Source: Thermococcus litoralis DSM 5473 (GTDB lineage: Archaea > Methanobacteriota_B > Thermococci > Thermococcales > Thermococcaceae). From it: a stretch of DNA of 64,000 bases. Shown piece by piece: positions 52,190-60,497 of this stretch. Each line of letters starts with the position of its first letter. Position 1 is the first letter of the stretch. The stretch spans positions 1,643,819 through 1,707,818 of the forward strand of contig NC_022084.1 in assembly GCF_000246985.2 (NCBI RefSeq). Direction: 5' to 3'. A program made the translations under genes and the position numbers. The notes under the pieces are model-generated. The model saw only the letters and a list, made by a program, of their open reading frames with translations. It did not search any database and was not told where the DNA came from.

Positions 52190-53971
52190 TTAATTAGCGA
52201 TTTCTAGTACCATGATTATTCTTGGGATTTCATATGTATCTCCGCTAGAGTCCCGAATAATTAGTTTATTGTTTTCATCGAAATCTACAACAAGATAAAA
52301 CTTGTCACATAGCTCAATAACATCCTTCCAGTCATCTCTAAAGAAACCTGGAATTGGCCAATATCTTTCCAGAAGAATTCTTGCTATTTGGGGGTGATAG
52401 TATAGTCCTAAATATTCACTGTGCCACCATAATACCAATCCTTTTGTAAATCCATAGGGTAGGAATGCATTGGAAGTCTGGTTGGTTGTTTTTATAGCTT
52501 CTAGGTCTTTTTCAGCAAGTTTCTTCAATCTGTCGTCTTCTGTGTATCCTGGATATATTTCCAAAAATTTTTGTTTTACAATTTCAGTAATTATCTCGAT
52601 ATCTTTTTCGTTCATGTAGTATGTTTTCTCTTTTATTTGATTCTCCGCCCATGTCCAGTTTGAGTAGATTATTGGTTCTCCATTTTCATTAAGCCTAATT
52701 GCGTAAAAGGTTATGTTTGAAATCTCCATATCATCATCTACCCATTTCCAATAATAACTCCCTATATGAATTGGAGGAATGTGCTGGTCTATAACGAAGT
52801 ATTCGCTACCAATCTTTACAGCTACTGCCGCATGACTTGGTTTCTTATCTTTAAAAGTAATGTCAAGCATATAGATAGGAGTTATATTTGACTCTAGAAG
52901 TAAGCTCGCCGTAAGGATTGCATAGTCACCACAAATTCCGCTTTTGTAGTATATAGTATCATTAGCCGCTTGTAATTTTGTCAGGTTGTCATAAAGTTCT
53001 CGTTGGTAATCCGATAAAGTGCTCCAATTAGTTACCAATATATCGACATAATTGGCCTTTGTATCGTTGTATTGTATAGTGTTGTCAATCCATTCAAGAA
53101 TTGCCCAAACTTTTTCTAGTGTGTTATTGTATTCTGTGAATTGTTCTGAAAGGGGGCTTATCTTGCTTCTAAGGAGTTTACTCAGTCCTGCTTTGAATGC
53201 TTCTGAGTTATAGTAAGTTCTCCAATCATAGGTGGGGTCGGTTCCGATTTCTATCTCATATCCATCTGGTAAATAATCTTTGTCTGTATCTTTCTCTAAG
53301 GGGTTCGTGAGAAAATCTATCACTTCTTCTCCGTCTAATAGTCCATCATTATCAGAATCGGGATTTAGAGAATCTGTGAAATACTTTATGAGCTCTTCTC
53401 CATCCCAAAGTCTGTCCCTGTCAGTGTCTTCCTTAAGCGGATTAGTTCCTAATTGTAGTTCTTCTCCATCATAAAGACCATCGTTATCAGTATCTTTTCT
53501 TGTGGGGCTTGTGTTGTACGTGAATAACTCCTCAAAGTCTGTGAGGCTGTCTTTGTCTGTGTCTTTTGATAGTGGGTTTGTTTGGTAAAGGTTGGCTTCC
53601 TCCCCGTCAATTATACTATCCTTGTCGGTATCGGGTTCCAGAGGGTTTGTGTTATAACTAAAAATTTCTTCCCAATCTGATAGTCCATCCCCATCTGAAT
53701 CGAATTTGAGAGGATTTGTTTTATATTTATTGACCTCCTCTCCATCGTTTATTCTGTCCCCATCTGTATCTGGATTAAAGGGGTCTGTCCCATATTTTTG
53801 TTCTTCTTCAAAGGTTAACCCATCATTGTCTTCTGGTTGAGTGGAATTAGACTCAATTAATGGAGAGTGGGAAGTTATAGTCTGTTGAGTAGTTGCTTGT
53901 TCGGTGCTTTGAATACAGGCAGAACTGAGAGTTATTACAATGAGTACTATAAGAAGAAACCTAGCTTTCAT
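52190..53971 (-). CDS. Lipoprotein with calcium-binding TSP3-like repeats and a transglutaminase-like domain
   Basis: A 593-residue exported protein. The lipobox TLSSAC gives Cys19. Residues about 50-245 hold about nine repeats of the form N-P-L-x-x-D-T/S-D-x-D-x-L-x-D-G-E-E (TNPLEKDTDKDYLPDGYE), thrombospondin type 3/EF-like calcium sites. From about 290, a transglutaminase-like domain has SGICGDYAILTASLL (Cys), SHAAVAVKIGSEYFVIDQHI (His and Asp), the papain-like triad of that fold. It acts outside the membrane, perhaps as a calcium-stabilised peptidase or amidase. RBS: AGGTGAGGGAATC. Confidence 0.87.
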   Translation of the reverse strand: MKARFLLIVLIVITLSSACIQSTEQATTQQTITSHSPLIESNSTQPEDNDGLTFEEEQKYGTDPFNPDTDGDRINDGEEVNKYKTNPLKFDSDGDGLSDWEEIFSYNTNPLEPDTDKDSIIDGEEANLYQTNPLSKDTDKDSLTDFEELFTYNTSPTRKDTDNDGLYDGEELQLGTNPLKEDTDRDRLWDGEELIKYFTDSLNPDSDNDGLLDGEEVIDFLTNPLEKDTDKDYLPDGYEIEIGTDPTYDWRTYYNSEAFKAGLSKLLRSKISPLSEQFTEYNNTLEKVWAILEWIDNTIQYNDTKANYVDILVTNWSTLSDYQRELYDNLTKLQAANDTIYYKSGICGDYAILTASLLLESNITPIYMLDITFKDKKPSHAAVAVKIGSEYFVIDQHIPPIHIGSYYWKWVDDDMEISNITFYAIRLNENGEPIIYSNWTWAENQIKEKTYYMNEKDIEIITEIVKQKFLEIYPGYTEDDRLKKLAEKDLEAIKTTNQTSNAFLPYGFTKGLVLWWHSEYLGLYYHPQIARILLERYWPIPGFFRDDWKDVIELCDKFYLVVDFDENNKLIIRDSSGDTYEIPRIIMVLEIAN

Positions 53972-54039
53972 GATTCCCTCACCTTATAGATACTATTGCG
54001 GGGAAAAATATTTAAGGTTTCTGTGACAGGCTTAACTGA

Positions 54040-54690
54040 TCATAAGAGCTCTGAAAAGAGTAAATCCTCTTTTTTGCCTCCGGCTTTTTTGAACGCTTTT
54101 AAGCTCCAGCTTATGTTTCCAACATCTCTCGGCTGATGGGCATCGCTTGCGAAGGTTAGTTTTACTCCCTTCTGGATGCACAGCTTTATGAAGTCTAACT
54201 CCGGCACTCTGTATCGGGAGCTTATCTCAAAAGCCTTCCCATGCTCTTCTGCCAGCTCGACTATCTCTTTATATTCATCAATCGAAGGATATCCTACATA
54301 GGGAAAGACATTCCCAAAGTGTCCTATTATATCGATGTTTTCATCCTGAAGGGCGAGTTTTATGAGTTCGAGATATTCATCATACCTCCCTAGATCGAAG
54401 TAAAGGTGAACGGAGGCTATTACATAGTCAAGCTTTTTTCTAAAGTCGTCGTTTATATCAACCCCTTCCGGGAGAATATTGGCCTCTATTCCAGCCAGAA
54501 CAGTTATCTCGCTTTCTTTTTTGGCTTGATCTATAAGGGAAAGGTATGAGTTGAGCAGATGGGGAGTAAAGAAATGCACGTGATCGCTGATTCCAACAAT
54601 CTTCAATCCTTTCTTCTCAGCCTCGGCAATATTGTCTCTTATGTAGCCGATTCCATCAGAAAACCTTGTATGGGTGTGGAGGTCCATCAT
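54040..54690 (-). CDS. PHP-domain phosphoesterase (histidinol phosphatase-like)
   Basis: A 216-residue PHP protein: MDLHTHTRFSDG, GISDHVHFFTP, VLAGIEANI, IGHFGNVFPY and TFASDAHQPRDVG supply the usual His/Asp/Glu metal ligands. It may be histidinol phosphatase or an unspecific phosphodiesterase. The first of two tandem ATGs is used (RBS GGGAG). It diverges from the methylmalonyl-CoA mutase gene, with an operator-like palindrome between them. Confidence 0.9.
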   Translation of the reverse strand: MMDLHTHTRFSDGIGYIRDNIAEAEKKGLKIVGISDHVHFFTPHLLNSYLSLIDQAKKESEITVLAGIEANILPEGVDINDDFRKKLDYVIASVHLYFDLGRYDEYLELIKLALQDENIDIIGHFGNVFPYVGYPSIDEYKEIVELAEEHGKAFEISSRYRVPELDFIKLCIQKGVKLTFASDAHQPRDVGNISWSLKAFKKAGGKKEDLLFSELL

Positions 54691-54740
54691 CTTAGCTCCC
54701 GTATCTCATCTGCTTAAAAATTTAAAAGCCTTGCACTTTT

Positions 54741-54757
54741 TTGGATAAAATATCCAA
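54741..54757 (+). promoter_or_regulatory. Operator-like palindrome TTGGAT-N5-ATCCAA (site 1)
   Basis: TTGGATAAAATATCCAA has 7-base arms around AAA. It lies between the divergent PHP gene and the B12-binding mutase subunit gene, about 30 bases upstream of the mutase TATA box (CTTTAAATA, 54788-54796) and about 15 bases upstream of the PHP TATA box. A second palindrome AACCT-TT-AGGTT (54768-54779) lies next to it. The same TTGGAT-N5-ATCCAA pattern recurs before the MeaB-type GTPase gene. Confidence 0.55.
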
Positions 54758-54827
54758 TGTAAACCTCAACCTTTAGGTTTGACAACCTTTAAATACTATT
54801 TCACTCTAATGAAAGTCGGTGGTGAAT

Positions 54828-55262
54828 ATGGTCGAGCGTTCTAAGGTTAGGGTTCTAATAGCAAAGCCGGGACTGGATGGTCACGATAGAGGGGCAAAGG
54901 TTATAGCTAGAGCACTTAGGGATGCGGGTTTTGAGGTCATCTATACTGGAATAAGACAAACGCCCGAGCAGATAGTAGAAAGCGTCATACAAGAGGATAT
55001 AGATGTTCTTGGGTTGAGCATTCTTTCCGGAGCACACATGGTTCTCATCCCAAAGATTCTCAGGCTTCTTGAGGAGAAAGGCATAAAACCGAATGAAGAT
55101 ATACTCGTGCTTGCTGGCGGGATAATACCCCCTGACGATGCCCAAGAGCTTGAAAAAATGGGCGTTGCAAGGGTTTTCGGCCCTGGAAGCCCAATTGAAG
55201 AGATCATCAAGTTCATCGATGAGAACGTTCCAAAGCTCAAGAAGTTCAGGGGAGAAAGCTAA
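54828..55262 (+). CDS. Methylmalonyl-CoA mutase, B12-binding subunit
   Basis: A 144-residue cobalamin-binding domain with the DxHxxG motif in [27 protein letters not shown] and [20 protein letters not shown]. In archaea the mutase is split into a catalytic large subunit and this small one. The large subunit is not in this window. The ATG at 54828 follows GGTGGTGAAT. Confidence 0.95.
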   Translation: MVERSKVRVLIAKPGLDGHDRGAKVIARALRDAGFEVIYTGIRQTPEQIVESVIQEDIDVLGLSILSGAHMVLIPKILRLLEEKGIKPNEDILVLAGGIIPPDDAQELEKMGVARVFGPGSPIEEIIKFIDENVPKLKKFRGES

Positions 55263-55279
55263 GGTTTATATTTTCTTTT

Positions 55280-55296
55280 TTGGATAATTAATCCAA
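55280..55296 (+). promoter_or_regulatory. Operator-like palindrome TTGGAT-N5-ATCCAA (site 2)
   Basis: TTGGATAATTAATCCAA lies directly after the TATA box GTTTATATTTT (55264-55274) and just before the ribosome binding site of the GTPase gene. It covers the expected transcription start near 55298. That position would let a bound protein block initiation. It shares both half-sites and spacing with the site at 54741. Confidence 0.6.
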
Positions 55297-55305
55297 GTGA
55301 TAAAT

Positions 55306-56265
55306 ATGATAGACGAGCTAATTGAGAGAATGCTTAAAGGAGATAAGAGGGCAACTGCAAGGCTGATAACTTTAGTAGAAAACGATGAAGAAAAAGCAAG
55401 GGAAATAGTCAAGAAGGTGTATCCATACACCGGAAACGCCTATATCGTTGGAATAACCGGCCCCCCTGGCTCTGGAAAGTCAACTCTAGTTGATAAGCTC
55501 ATAAAAAAAGCCAGGGACGAAGGGAAAATAGTGGGGGTTATAGCCATAGACCCTACATCTCCGTTCACTGGAGGGGCTCTTCTTGGAGATAGGATAAGAA
55601 TGCAGAGGCACTCCACAGACCCGGGTGTATTTATAAGGAGCATGGCAACAAGGGGTTCTCTCGGGGGATTGGCAAAGGCAACCAACGATGCTATAAAAAT
55701 ACTTGATGCCTACGGCTGTGATGTCATTTTTGTAGAAACCGTTGGTGTGGGGCAGATTGAGGTGGATATTGTAAAAACCGCCGATACGGTAGTTTTAGTC
55801 ACCGTTCCAGGCCTAGGAGATGACATTCAAGCCATAAAAGCGGGCCTTATGGAGATAGCGGATATCTTTGTGGTCAACAAAGCTGATAAAGAAGGCGCGG
55901 AGGCTACAATATTCGAACTTGAGCTGATGCTCGATCTTGAAAAGGGGAAATGGGAGAAAAGGGGCTGGAGACCGCCAATAGTTTCCACCGTTGCTTTTAC
56001 CAATAAAGGGATTGATCAGCTTTGGGAAGCCATCAACAAACACAGGGACTTTTTGTTGGAGAGTGGAGAAATCGAAAAGAAAATAAAATTCAGAGTGGAG
56101 GAAGAGATCAAAGCAATTGTTTCAAGCACTATCGCAAGGAAAATTGGGGAAATGATGGGGGATAATGAGATATCTCAGCTCATAGAGAAGATTGCCAACA
56201 GAGAGATTGATCCTTATTCTGCTGCTGATCTTGTTTTAGAGAAAGCTTTGGGGGTGAAAGTATGA
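55306..56265 (+). CDS. MeaB/ArgK-type G-protein chaperone of methylmalonyl-CoA mutase
   Basis: A 319-residue GTPase: P-loop [17 protein letters not shown] (near residue 45), [39 protein letters not shown] and [10 protein letters not shown]. It loads and protects the cobalamin of the mutase. The ATG at 55306 follows AGTGATAAAT. It overlaps the epimerase gene by four bases. Confidence 0.95.
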   Translation: MIDELIERMLKGDKRATARLITLVENDEEKAREIVKKVYPYTGNAYIVGITGPPGSGKSTLVDKLIKKARDEGKIVGVIAIDPTSPFTGGALLGDRIRMQRHSTDPGVFIRSMATRGSLGGLAKATNDAIKILDAYGCDVIFVETVGVGQIEVDIVKTADTVVLVTVPGLGDDIQAIKAGLMEIADIFVVNKADKEGAEATIFELELMLDLEKGKWEKRGWRPPIVSTVAFTNKGIDQLWEAINKHRDFLLESGEIEKKIKFRVEEEIKAIVSSTIARKIGEMMGDNEISQLIEKIANREIDPYSAADLVLEKALGVKV

Positions 56266-56663
56266 TAAAGAAAGTTGACCATATTGGAATTGCCGTTAGG
56301 AACCTTGAGGAAGCTATTAAGATTTGGGAAAATCTCGGGTTAAAGGTTGAGGAGATTGAGGAAGTTCCGGATCAAAAAGTTAGGACGGCTATTTTCCACG
56401 CCGGTGAAACGAGGATTGAGCTCTTAGAGGCAACTGCAGAGGACTCACCAATAGCGAAGTTCATTGAGAAGAGAGGGGAAGGCATACACCACATTGCTCT
56501 CGGCGTTGACAACATTGAGGAGCACCTAGAGAAGCTCAAAGAAAAGGGGTTCAGACTCATTGATGAAAAGCCTAGAATAGGAGCAGGCGGCGCTAAGATA
56601 GCTTTTGTACACCCCAAGAGTGTTGGTGGAGTTCTACTTGAGCTTTGTGAAAGAGAAGAGTGA
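56262..56663 (+). CDS. mce: Methylmalonyl-CoA epimerase
   Basis: A 133-residue vicinal-oxygen-chelate protein: [54 protein letters not shown] and GVLLELCER carry the metal ligands His, Gln/Glu, His and Glu. It interconverts the (R)- and (S)-forms of methylmalonyl-CoA. The start overlaps the GTPase stop (ATGA), so the two are coupled. The three genes make one propionate/succinyl-CoA module. Confidence 0.95.
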   Translation: MIKKVDHIGIAVRNLEEAIKIWENLGLKVEEIEEVPDQKVRTAIFHAGETRIELLEATAEDSPIAKFIEKRGEGIHHIALGVDNIEEHLEKLKEKGFRLIDEKPRIGAGGAKIAFVHPKSVGGVLLELCEREE

Positions 56664-56756
56664 CTTCTTTTTAATTTTTACAATTTTTCCAAAAAGCAAC
56701 ACCGTGTTTCTAATTTGTTTCATCTGTTCTTGAGAACTCTCAGAAAAGTTTGTTAG

Positions 56757-56880
56757 GTGGCCGGCGGCGTCCCCGGTTTCCCGCCCCCTCTCGGAGGGCA
56801 GTACACCCGGGATCGCTGGCGGGCTTAACTTCCGGGGTCGAAACGAGTCCGGGTGTGACCCCGCCGCTATGACCGCCGTA
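56757..56880 (-). rRNA. 5S ribosomal RNA
   Basis: The minus strand from 56880 begins TACGGCGGTCATAGCGGC and ends near GACGCCGCCGGCC. It contains the conserved GGAAGTTAAGCCCGCCAGCG and GTACTGCCCTCCGAGAGG. The 5' CGGCGG pairs with the 3' CCGCCG (helix I). The length of about 124 bases and the sequence agree with Thermococcales 5S rRNA. It stands alone, not next to 16S/23S, as is usual in this order. The 3' end is approximate. Confidence 0.95.
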
Positions 56881-56903
56881 CCGATACTAACTCTCAGCAC
56901 AGG

Positions 56904-56913
56904 CTTTATAAAG
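56904..56913. promoter_or_regulatory. Palindromic TATA box shared by 5S rRNA and the divergent protein gene
   Basis: CTTTATAAAG is identical on both strands. Its centre is 28 bases from the first base of 5S rRNA (56880, minus) and 27 bases from the ATG at 56935 (plus). Both distances equal the usual TATA-to-start distance in Thermococcales. One TBP site could thus serve both directions, with the plus mRNA being leaderless. Confidence 0.65.
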
Positions 56914-56934
56914 TTTACGGTTGAATTTCCTCTG

Positions 56935-58437
56935 ATGATCTACGCATTGCTTAGAAGTGTTGAGAGATTGGCAATAAGCCCGTCAAAGAGGGCTAGGGAC
57001 TTTCAGAGGGTTATTCAATCCTATAAAAATGGGGAACCTATAGAGGTAGAGGGGTTCTTGATCCTAAGACCGCCTCCAAATGTGCCGAAAGATGGTGTAT
57101 ACTATCTTCTCTCTCCCCTCTCTCCAAGTGAGCTCTCAAAGAGCGATATTAGACCCTACGTGGCTATAAAGATAACCGAAAAGAGCAGGATAAATGCAGA
57201 ACTGAAAAGTGGGGAGTACGTTAAAATTGAAGGAATTATGGATGCGTATCCCTTCGGAAACATGCGCCTTATACATATTATCTCTCTGGAAAAAGCCAGT
57301 GTTGAGAATTACTGGCTTCAGTATAAGGAGCTTGCCCTTAAAAAGGAAGAGCTGGAGAATCTCATAGAGGGGACAATCAATGCCAATTACGAGCTCAGGC
57401 AGGCTATTCTTTATTCTCTCTTTGCCTCTCCTTCGGTAGTTGGTAGTGGAAGATTCTGGGGAGAGGGCGTGACGTTTTCTGCCCTCAAAAATGACCTCAA
57501 AATTGTAAAATCTCTTTGGGAAGCCTCGAAATACTTAATCAATCTTTTTCCTGAAGAGCTTATCTTGAAAAAAGGAAAAGCAAAATCCTTTGTAGATGAT
57601 AATCTTGATCTTGACTTTCCCTTCTTCTTTGAAGGGGGTAGGTACTATTCCCCTTCGACCAAAAGTCTACTCAAAAAAGAAATTCCAGTTGCAGAGTGGG
57701 CTAGAGGATATTTTGAGAAAAAGCAAGCAGTATTTCTGACCCCAAAAGTGTACAAACGGATTTCTCCAGAGGATCCTTTGGCTTACACTTCCGAAACGCC
57801 TTTTATTGTGAATGAACCCATAGGGTGGGAGAAAAACCGGGAGCTGGAGCAACTTATCCCCAATCTCCTAGCCACAATATTTCTGGAAAAAGAAAAAATA
57901 CCCTCGCTTAACCCTTCTGATAAAATGATAGAGAAGTTTAGAGAAAGATTTGAAAGATGGATCTTTAGAAATGTTCGGGAATATGGGGAAAAATTCGATG
58001 CTTTAAGGCTTAAGGGGATGATATTCGAAACAAACACGAGGTACCTCCTAAGCCTCCGCCTCCTCGGCTCAATGGCACGATTTGAAGGCGAGGTAAACAC
58101 CCACATCATAAGCGCCGTTATAAATATGAACCAAGAGATAGTGGACATGTGGATAAACGAAATCTCAGAAAGAGAGATGTTGAAGGTGTTGGAGATTTAT
58201 GAGAAATACATCGAGCGGGACTTTAGAAACAAACGCTTGGTAATGGCTTTGAGAGTCTTTATGGATTTGGAGGCTACTTCAATAGATGGCACTGTTAGCA
58301 GGGAGGAGTTTTACAAGGCACTGGTGGAGTATGGATTCAAGCCTTCCTATGCAGAGGAGGTCATAGAACGCCTTATTGCAGATGGATACCTTTATGAGCC
58401 GTTCATAGGTAGGTTAAAGATGATAAAGCCGGAGTAG
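56935..58437 (+). CDS. MCM-like protein without Walker A motif
   Basis: A 500-residue protein of unknown family. It has an OB-like part (residues about 25-120, GEPIEVEGFLILRPPPN and SGEYVKIEGIMDAYPFGN). Then YELRQAILYSLFASPS resembles the start of the MCM helicase ATPase domain, but no P-loop or arginine finger follows. Later MIFETNTRYLLSLRLLGSMA resembles the MCM region before the sensor helices. The end, SREEFYKALVEYGFKPSYAE with DGYLYEPFIG, resembles the MCM C-terminal winged helix. I infer a degenerate MCM relative. A leaderless start at 56935 is supported by the TATA box. The Rnp4 gene follows by seven bases. Confidence 0.6.
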   Translation: MIYALLRSVERLAISPSKRARDFQRVIQSYKNGEPIEVEGFLILRPPPNVPKDGVYYLLSPLSPSELSKSDIRPYVAIKITEKSRINAELKSGEYVKIEGIMDAYPFGNMRLIHIISLEKASVENYWLQYKELALKKEELENLIEGTINANYELRQAILYSLFASPSVVGSGRFWGEGVTFSALKNDLKIVKSLWEASKYLINLFPEELILKKGKAKSFVDDNLDLDFPFFFEGGRYYSPSTKSLLKKEIPVAEWARGYFEKKQAVFLTPKVYKRISPEDPLAYTSETPFIVNEPIGWEKNRELEQLIPNLLATIFLEKEKIPSLNPSDKMIEKFRERFERWIFRNVREYGEKFDALRLKGMIFETNTRYLLSLRLLGSMARFEGEVNTHIISAVINMNQEIVDMWINEISEREMLKVLEIYEKYIERDFRNKRLVMALRVFMDLEATSIDGTVSREEFYKALVEYGFKPSYAEEVIERLIADGYLYEPFIGRLKMIKPE

Positions 58438-58444
58438 TGGAAAA

Positions 58445-58819
58445 ATGTCAAAAAAGTTCATAAAGCGCAGGGAACAGAGGGAAAAGAAAAGGATAGCCCT
58501 CGAAAGAATAGATATCCTCTTTAGCCTAGCTGAGAGAGTCTTTCCCTATTACAAAGAACTGGCAAATCGGTACGTTGAGGTAGCCTTGGCGGTACAACAA
58601 AAGGCCAAGGTTAGAATGCCGAGGAAATGGAAAAGGAGGTACTGTAAGAGGTGTCATTCCTTTCTTGTCCCCGGCGTTAATGCTCGGGTTAGGTTAAGAC
58701 AGAAAAGAATGCCTCACGTTGTTATAAAATGCTTGGAATGTGGGCATATAATGAGGTACCCTTATTTGAGAGAGAAGAAAGAACGGAGGAAAAAGAAAGA
58801 TGCCAATGCATCACACTGA
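58445..58819 (+). CDS. rnp4: Ribonuclease P protein component 4 (Rpp21/Rpr2 homologue)
   Basis: A 124-residue basic zinc-ribbon protein. N-terminal helices KKFIKRREQREKKRIALERI are followed by Zn ligands in YCKRCHSFLVPG and IKCLECGHIMRYPY. It ends in a Lys/Arg-rich tail. With Rnp1-3 and the RNA it cleaves the 5' leaders of tRNAs. It starts after GGAGTAGTGGAAAA, seven bases behind the MCM-like gene. Confidence 0.95.
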   Translation: MSKKFIKRREQREKKRIALERIDILFSLAERVFPYYKELANRYVEVALAVQQKAKVRMPRKWKRRYCKRCHSFLVPGVNARVRLRQKRMPHVVIKCLECGHIMRYPYLREKKERRKKKDANASH

Positions 58820-58920
58820 TGCCTTCTCCATTCTCCACTCATTATCTCTTCGGATTTTTAAAGAAACCTCTTCAATCCCCTTACAATTTCAAAACTTGGC
58901 TTTAATAATTCAAAAGCCAT

Positions 58921-59082
58921 TTGCTTCTTGCTGCCACAACCGTGGTAAGGGTAAGCAAACGTGGCTCGGTTCTTCAATTTAAGGTTCTCAAAGCCATGAA
59001 CCTTGAGCTGGATAGCTTTGAAGGCGAAGTTGATGTAAAAGAGAGAATGAAATTGTTAAAGGAAAGCCAAAGCAGAGATTAA
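58921..59082 (+). pseudogene. Possible remnant of an AbrB-type antitoxin or other small gene
   Basis: In one plus frame the gap between rnp4 and serS encodes VVRVSKRGSV, the first strand of AbrB/VapB-type DNA-binding proteins, then KAMNLELDSFEGEVDVKER and a stop at 59080-59082. There is no good start or ribosome binding site, and the expected IPKEIR motif after GSV is lacking. It might be a decayed antitoxin, a small real gene from ATG 58996 (28 residues), or chance. The rest of the gap (58820-58920) shows nothing. Confidence 0.25.
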
Positions 59083-60446
59083 CCTTTGCAGCACTTCTCC
59101 TTTTTCTCTACCGGAACTATCTCTTTAAACCCTGTGTAGGGCCAGAGAACCTTTGGTATCTTTACTGTTCCATCTTCCTCTTGGAAGTTCTCTATTATTG
59201 CCACTATAGCCCTTGATGTAGCTATTGCCGTTGAGTTGAGTGTGTGAACGAAGCGCGGCTTTTCGTTTGGCTTGTCCCTAAACCTTATGTTTAGCCTCCT
59301 CGCTTGCCATTCTGTACAGTTTGAACAGCTTACAACCTCTCTGAACTTTCCTTGTGCACTCATCCACGCTTCAATGTCATACTTCTTTGCCGCAACGTAG
59401 CCTAAGTCTCCGGTACATATGTTGACAACTCTGTATGGAATCTCAAGGGCTTGAAAGATTTCTTCCGCATTCTGGAGGAGCTTTTCGTGCCATTCCCAGC
59501 TTTCTTCTGGCCTTGAATATACGAACTGCTCAACTTTATGGAACTGGTGTACCCTAAAAATTCCCTTAGTGTCTTTTCCAGCAGTTCCTGCCTCTTTCCT
59601 GAAACATGGGCTTACCCCAGCGTAGAGGAGAGGTAAATCGTTCCCATCAAGAATCTCGTTTGCGTGAAGACCAGCAAGTGGATGCTCTGAGGTTGGTATT
59701 AGGTAGAGGTCTTCTCCCTCTACTTTGTAGATCACGTTTTCAAAGTCATCAAAGCTGGTAACTCCTTCTTCCACGTATCTTCTGACCATGTACGGCGGTA
59801 TTACAGGGATAAATCCTTTTTCAATGAGCTTGTCGAGGGCAAACCTTATCAATGCAAGGTCAAGGATGACGATTTCGTTTAGGAGGTAGAAGAACCTTGA
59901 ACCGCTTACCTTTGCGGCCCTTTCAAAGTCCGCTCCTCCAAGTTTAGGTAAAAGATCAGCATGAAGCTGTGGTTTCCACTCAATCACTTCATACTCCATC
60001 TTTCCTTGGCTCTGCTCTAGAAAGCTCTCTAAGTGACCTTTCCATACCCTTGCCTTGCCCCAGAATTTTATTGGAACATTCTCTGTATCGTCCTTTCCTA
60101 TGGGGACGCTTTCGTGGGTTATATTGGGAAGGCGCCAGAGATAATAGTCGATTTTTTCTTTGATTTCCCTATTTTCTTTCTCGATTTCCTCAATTTGTCT
60201 CACTATTTCGTTGCTCTTTGCTAAAAGCTCTTCCACAGGCTCTCCTGCCTTTTTTCTCTTGCCTATCTCCACAGCAAGCCTGTTTCTTTCTCTTCTGAGG
60301 AGATTAATTTTCTTTAAGTTTTCTCTCCACTTTTCATCGAGTTCAAGAATCTCGTCTATCCATTTGAGCTTTTCTAATTCTCCACGCTTTATTAGGTCAC
60401 CCTTTACCAGATCCGGGTTTTCACGGATGAGCTTTATATCGAGCAT
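59079..60446 (-). CDS. serS: Seryl-tRNA synthetase
   Basis: A 455-residue class II synthetase of the common type, not the methanogen type. The N-terminal coiled-coil arm (about residues 30-105, ENLKKINLLRRERNRLAVEI) binds the tRNA long arm. Motif 2 is FRKEAGTAGKDTKGIFRVHQF and motif 3 is TLNSTAIATSRAIVAIIEN. The ATG at 60446 follows AGGTGAAAAGG. The C-terminus ends with KEKCCKG. Confidence 0.97.
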   Translation of the reverse strand: MLDIKLIRENPDLVKGDLIKRGELEKLKWIDEILELDEKWRENLKKINLLRRERNRLAVEIGKRKKAGEPVEELLAKSNEIVRQIEEIEKENREIKEKIDYYLWRLPNITHESVPIGKDDTENVPIKFWGKARVWKGHLESFLEQSQGKMEYEVIEWKPQLHADLLPKLGGADFERAAKVSGSRFFYLLNEIVILDLALIRFALDKLIEKGFIPVIPPYMVRRYVEEGVTSFDDFENVIYKVEGEDLYLIPTSEHPLAGLHANEILDGNDLPLLYAGVSPCFRKEAGTAGKDTKGIFRVHQFHKVEQFVYSRPEESWEWHEKLLQNAEEIFQALEIPYRVVNICTGDLGYVAAKKYDIEAWMSAQGKFREVVSCSNCTEWQARRLNIRFRDKPNEKPRFVHTLNSTAIATSRAIVAIIENFQEEDGTVKIPKVLWPYTGFKEIVPVEKKEKCCKG

Positions 60447-60497
60447 CCTTTTCACCTACCCTAATAATGAGGAGATCATTTAAAAGTTATTTGGAAA

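Noticed and set aside
56634..56900. Minus-strand ORF of 88 codons
   Set aside because: It is the 5S rRNA sequence read as protein.
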